From: Myxococcales bacterium
Lineage (GTDB): Bacteria; Myxococcota; Polyangia; Fen-1088
DNA: 16,196 bases
Assembly: GCA_003159055.1 (NCBI GenBank)
Contig: PMLH01000606.1
Coordinates: forward strand, 1,052-17,247
Reading direction: 5' to 3'
Notes under the pieces: generated by a model
Database searches by the model: none
Told to the model about the DNA's origin: nothing
Seen by the model: only the letters and a program-made list of their open reading frames with translations
Program-made: the position numbers and the translations under genes
Part shown: piece by piece, positions 14,255-16,196 of the stretch
Numbering within the stretch: the first letter of the stretch is position 1
Layout: the number at the start of each line of letters is the position of its first letter

Positions 14255-16196
14255 TTGCAGCACCGTCTTGTCGCGCTCACGGCGCTTCTGTTCGTGGGCC
14301 TAGCCACCTCTGTGCTGAAGGCACAGGAGGCGCCCGCCATTACGACGCCGCCGCGGCTGATCCATTTCGTGCAAGCCGACTATCCCAAGGACAAGCATGA
14401 CGCCGGCATCACCTCGCGGGTCTTGTTGTCGATTGAAATCGGCGACGACGGGAAAGTCGGCAATGTCGAGGTGGCGGAAACTGGCGGGAACGATTTTGAC
14501 AGGGCCGCAGTGGCGGCGGCACGACAATTCGTGTTTTTGCCGGCGGAAGCTGGCGGGCAGCCCATCCCGGTCAAGATCAGCTATCGATACGATTTCACCA
14601 TCGTGACCAAGATGGTGAGCATCGGGCCGCAAGTGAATTTTGACGGCGTGATTCTGGACCGTTTCAAGAAGCAGCCACTGGCCAACGTCTCGATCAAGAT
14701 CAAGGATCTCGATCTTGTCACCAAGACCGACGAGAAGGGTACCTTTGCTTTTACCGATCTGGCCCCCGGAACCTACAAGGTGGAGATTCGACACCCGCGT
14801 TTGGTGACCGTCCTGACCGACGAGACCATCCGTCCGGGACAGAAACGCAGCATGAAGTACTTCGTCGAGGAAAAGGAAGAGGACGTCGACGAAGAAGTCG
14901 TGGTGCGCGCCGCGCGCATCAAGAAAGAGGCGGTCGAGACCCGCATTCGCACGGAGGAAGCGCGCAAAGTGCCCGGCACCCAGGGTGACACTTTGAAGGT
15001 CGTGCAGAATCTCCCAGGTGTTGGCCGTGCCAGTTTCGGTTCCGGGCAGTTGGTAGTCTGGGGCTCGTCACCCAAGGAAACCCGGGTCAACGTGGAAGGG
15101 GTGGAGATCCCAGCCCTGTATCACATGGGCGGGCTGCGCTCGACCATCAACTCGGATCTGGTGAAGTCGATCGACCTTGCGCCAGGCGCGTATGGAGCAG
15201 AGAACGGACGTGGCTTGGGCGGTCTCGTGCGGGTGGAGCTGGCGCAATTGCCAACCGCCGGGGTGCACGGGTACGTTGCGGCCGACGTGCTCGACACGTC
15301 TGCGCAAGTGGCGGCGGCGCTTACGCCGCGACTGCGCTTCTCCGTGGCCGGCAGGGTCAGCTACCTGGACAAGCTGCTGCCTACCGTCACCTCGTCCGAC
15401 GTAGGCGACTACTTTCCCATCCCACGCTACCAGGACTATCAGGCGCGTGCCGCGCTGGCGCTGCGCAAGGACGAGGAAGTGACCGCGACCTTCCTGGGCG
15501 CCAACGACCACTTGAACCGGACCATTCCCGGGCGGTCGTCCGGTGGCCTAGGCACCGAGTACGACGACAGCACGTTCAATCGCTTCCTCGTGACCTACAG
15601 TCGGCTGTTCGACGATGGTTCCAGCGTACGAATCACACCGTCGATCGGTTATGACACCAATTCGCTGCAACAGGCTTTTGGCGATGCCAGCACGCAGGTG
15701 AAGTCGAACACCTGGCAGTACGCCTTGCGTGGTAGCCTTCGTCGCCGCGTCAGCTCGAACGCCGTGCTGGTGGTGGGCGTCGATGCGCAAGGCCGGGACG
15801 TGCAATTGTCGAGACACGGGTCGGTGAACCAGCCGCCGCGCGAGGGCGACATCGTCGTGTTCGGCGAGGCCCCTTCGAGCGACCTCGCCTTCGACAATTG
15901 GAAGGTCCAGATCTTGAGTGTGGCCGGCTTCGCCACGCTTGACCTCAAGCTCGGCAATTGGACGGTGACGCCTGGTCTGCGTTTCGAGCCGACCATGGTG
16001 GAAGGTGACCATCGCCTTCCCCTCAGCTCCATAACGACCCCGGTCGGCTACTCCCGGCTGGATGCTGCTCGCAACCCGGTCGACGTTCCCGTGGTACGCA
16101 ATCTGCCGAACCCACGATTGCAGGTTACCTGGCGAGCGCTGCCCCGACTGACCTTGACGAGCGGAGCGGGTGTGTATGGACAGCCGCAGGATCCCG
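14255..16196 (+). CDS. TonB-dependent outer membrane receptor with N-terminal TonB-C-like and carboxypeptidase-regulatory-like domains (3' end outside window)
   Basis: The frame is open from 14255 to the last base, 647 codons, no stop. The start is TTG 14255, directly after the tonB stop, with GGGGGA at 14245-14250. A signal peptide follows (LVALTALLFVGLATS, cleavage near KAQ). Order of domains: a TonB-C-like fold at about 33-116 (VQADYPKDKHDAGITSRVLL...DFDRAAVAAAR), a carboxypeptidase-regulatory-like beta-sandwich at 127-182 (QPLANVSIKI, DEKGTFAFTDLAPGTY), a very acidic linker, a TonB-box-like EEVVVRA near residue 213, a plug domain at about 225-335 (VVQNLPGVGR, VNVEGVEIPALYHMGG, GLGGLVRVE), then barrel strands to the edge. 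The transported substrate is not shown by the sequence. A fusion of a TonB-C-like domain to a receptor is unusual but occurs in myxobacteria. Confidence 0.88.
   Translation, partial: MQHRLVALTALLFVGLATSVLKAQEAPAITTPPRLIHFVQADYPKDKHDAGITSRVLLSIEIGDDGKVGNVEVAETGGNDFDRAAVAAARQFVFLPAEAGGQPIPVKISYRYDFTIVTKMVSIGPQVNFDGVILDRFKKQPLANVSIKIKDLDLVTKTDEKGTFAFTDLAPGTYKVEIRHPRLVTVLTDETIRPGQKRSMKYFVEEKEEDVDEEVVVRAARIKKEAVETRIRTEEARKVPGTQGDTLKVVQNLPGVGRASFGSGQLVVWGSSPKETRVNVEGVEIPALYHMGGLRSTINSDLVKSIDLAPGAYGAENGRGLGGLVRVELAQLPTAGVHGYVAADVLDTSAQVAAALTPRLRFSVAGRVSYLDKLLPTVTSSDVGDYFPIPRYQDYQARAALALRKDEEVTATFLGANDHLNRTIPGRSSGGLGTEYDDSTFNRFLVTYSRLFDDGSSVRITPSIGYDTNSLQQAFGDASTQVKSNTWQYALRGSLRRRVSSNAVLVVGVDAQGRDVQLSRHGSVNQPPREGDIVVFGEAPSSDLAFDNWKVQILSVAGFATLDLKLGNWTVTPGLRFEPTMVEGDHRLPLSSITTPVGYSRLDAARNPVDVPVVRNLPNPRLQVTWRALPRLTLTSGAGVYGQPQDP

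Noticed and set aside
1..16196. tRNA, rRNA, CRISPR, insertion sequence or phage features
   Set aside because: I saw no cloverleaf, regularly spaced repeat-spacer array, transposase or terminal inverted repeats in the window.

Overview
The window looks like part of a chromosome of a GC-rich Gram-negative bacterium with an outer membrane, most likely a myxobacterium-like deltaproteobacterium (Myxococcota). The reasons are a glycine/threonine-rich exported lipoprotein with a Gly-Gly-Thr-Gly-Gly repeat, a cysteine-rich tail on a secreted binding protein, a TonB receptor carrying its own TonB-C-like domain, and overall codon use. This placement is an inference from protein style, not from a marker gene.

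Left part (1-4800): the 3' end of a PstS phosphate-binding protein closed by a strong hairpin; then a 60-residue ORF translationally coupled to a two-domain acyltransferase resembling OlsF, the bifunctional ornithine-lipid synthase; then, convergent to it across another hairpin, an exported phosphodiesterase/alkaline-phosphatase-superfamily protein. Upstream of that gene and on the same strand lies a beta-ketoacyl-ACP synthase and acyl carrier protein pair with ATGA-overlapping ends.

Middle (6100-8060): divergent from the ketosynthase is an orphan hydrogenase-maturation-type endopeptidase, followed by a two-pass membrane protein with a HAMP domain and no output domain, then a 280-base intergenic region holding three 11-base direct repeats that look like a PhoB-type operator.

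Right part (8061 to the end): a tightly packed, apparently single operon of eight genes on the plus strand: PstS-like exported binding protein with a Cys-rich tail, low-complexity lipoprotein, OprP/OprO-like porin, DUF2135-like lipoprotein, ExbB, ExbD, TonB, and a TonB-dependent receptor running off the window. The receptor's reading frame is open from 14255 to 16196.

How the genes fit together: PstS, a phosphatase-superfamily enzyme, a phosphorus-free membrane lipid synthase, and a binding protein/porin/TonB uptake operon all fit phosphate scavenging. Pho-box-like 11-base-spaced direct repeats can be seen before the lipid gene and before the TonB operon, with weaker ones before the phosphatase and the protease. 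My main proposal is therefore a phosphate-starvation island whose right half is a TonB-energised outer-membrane system for phosphate or a phosphorylated compound. The substrate and the regulation are inferred, not shown.
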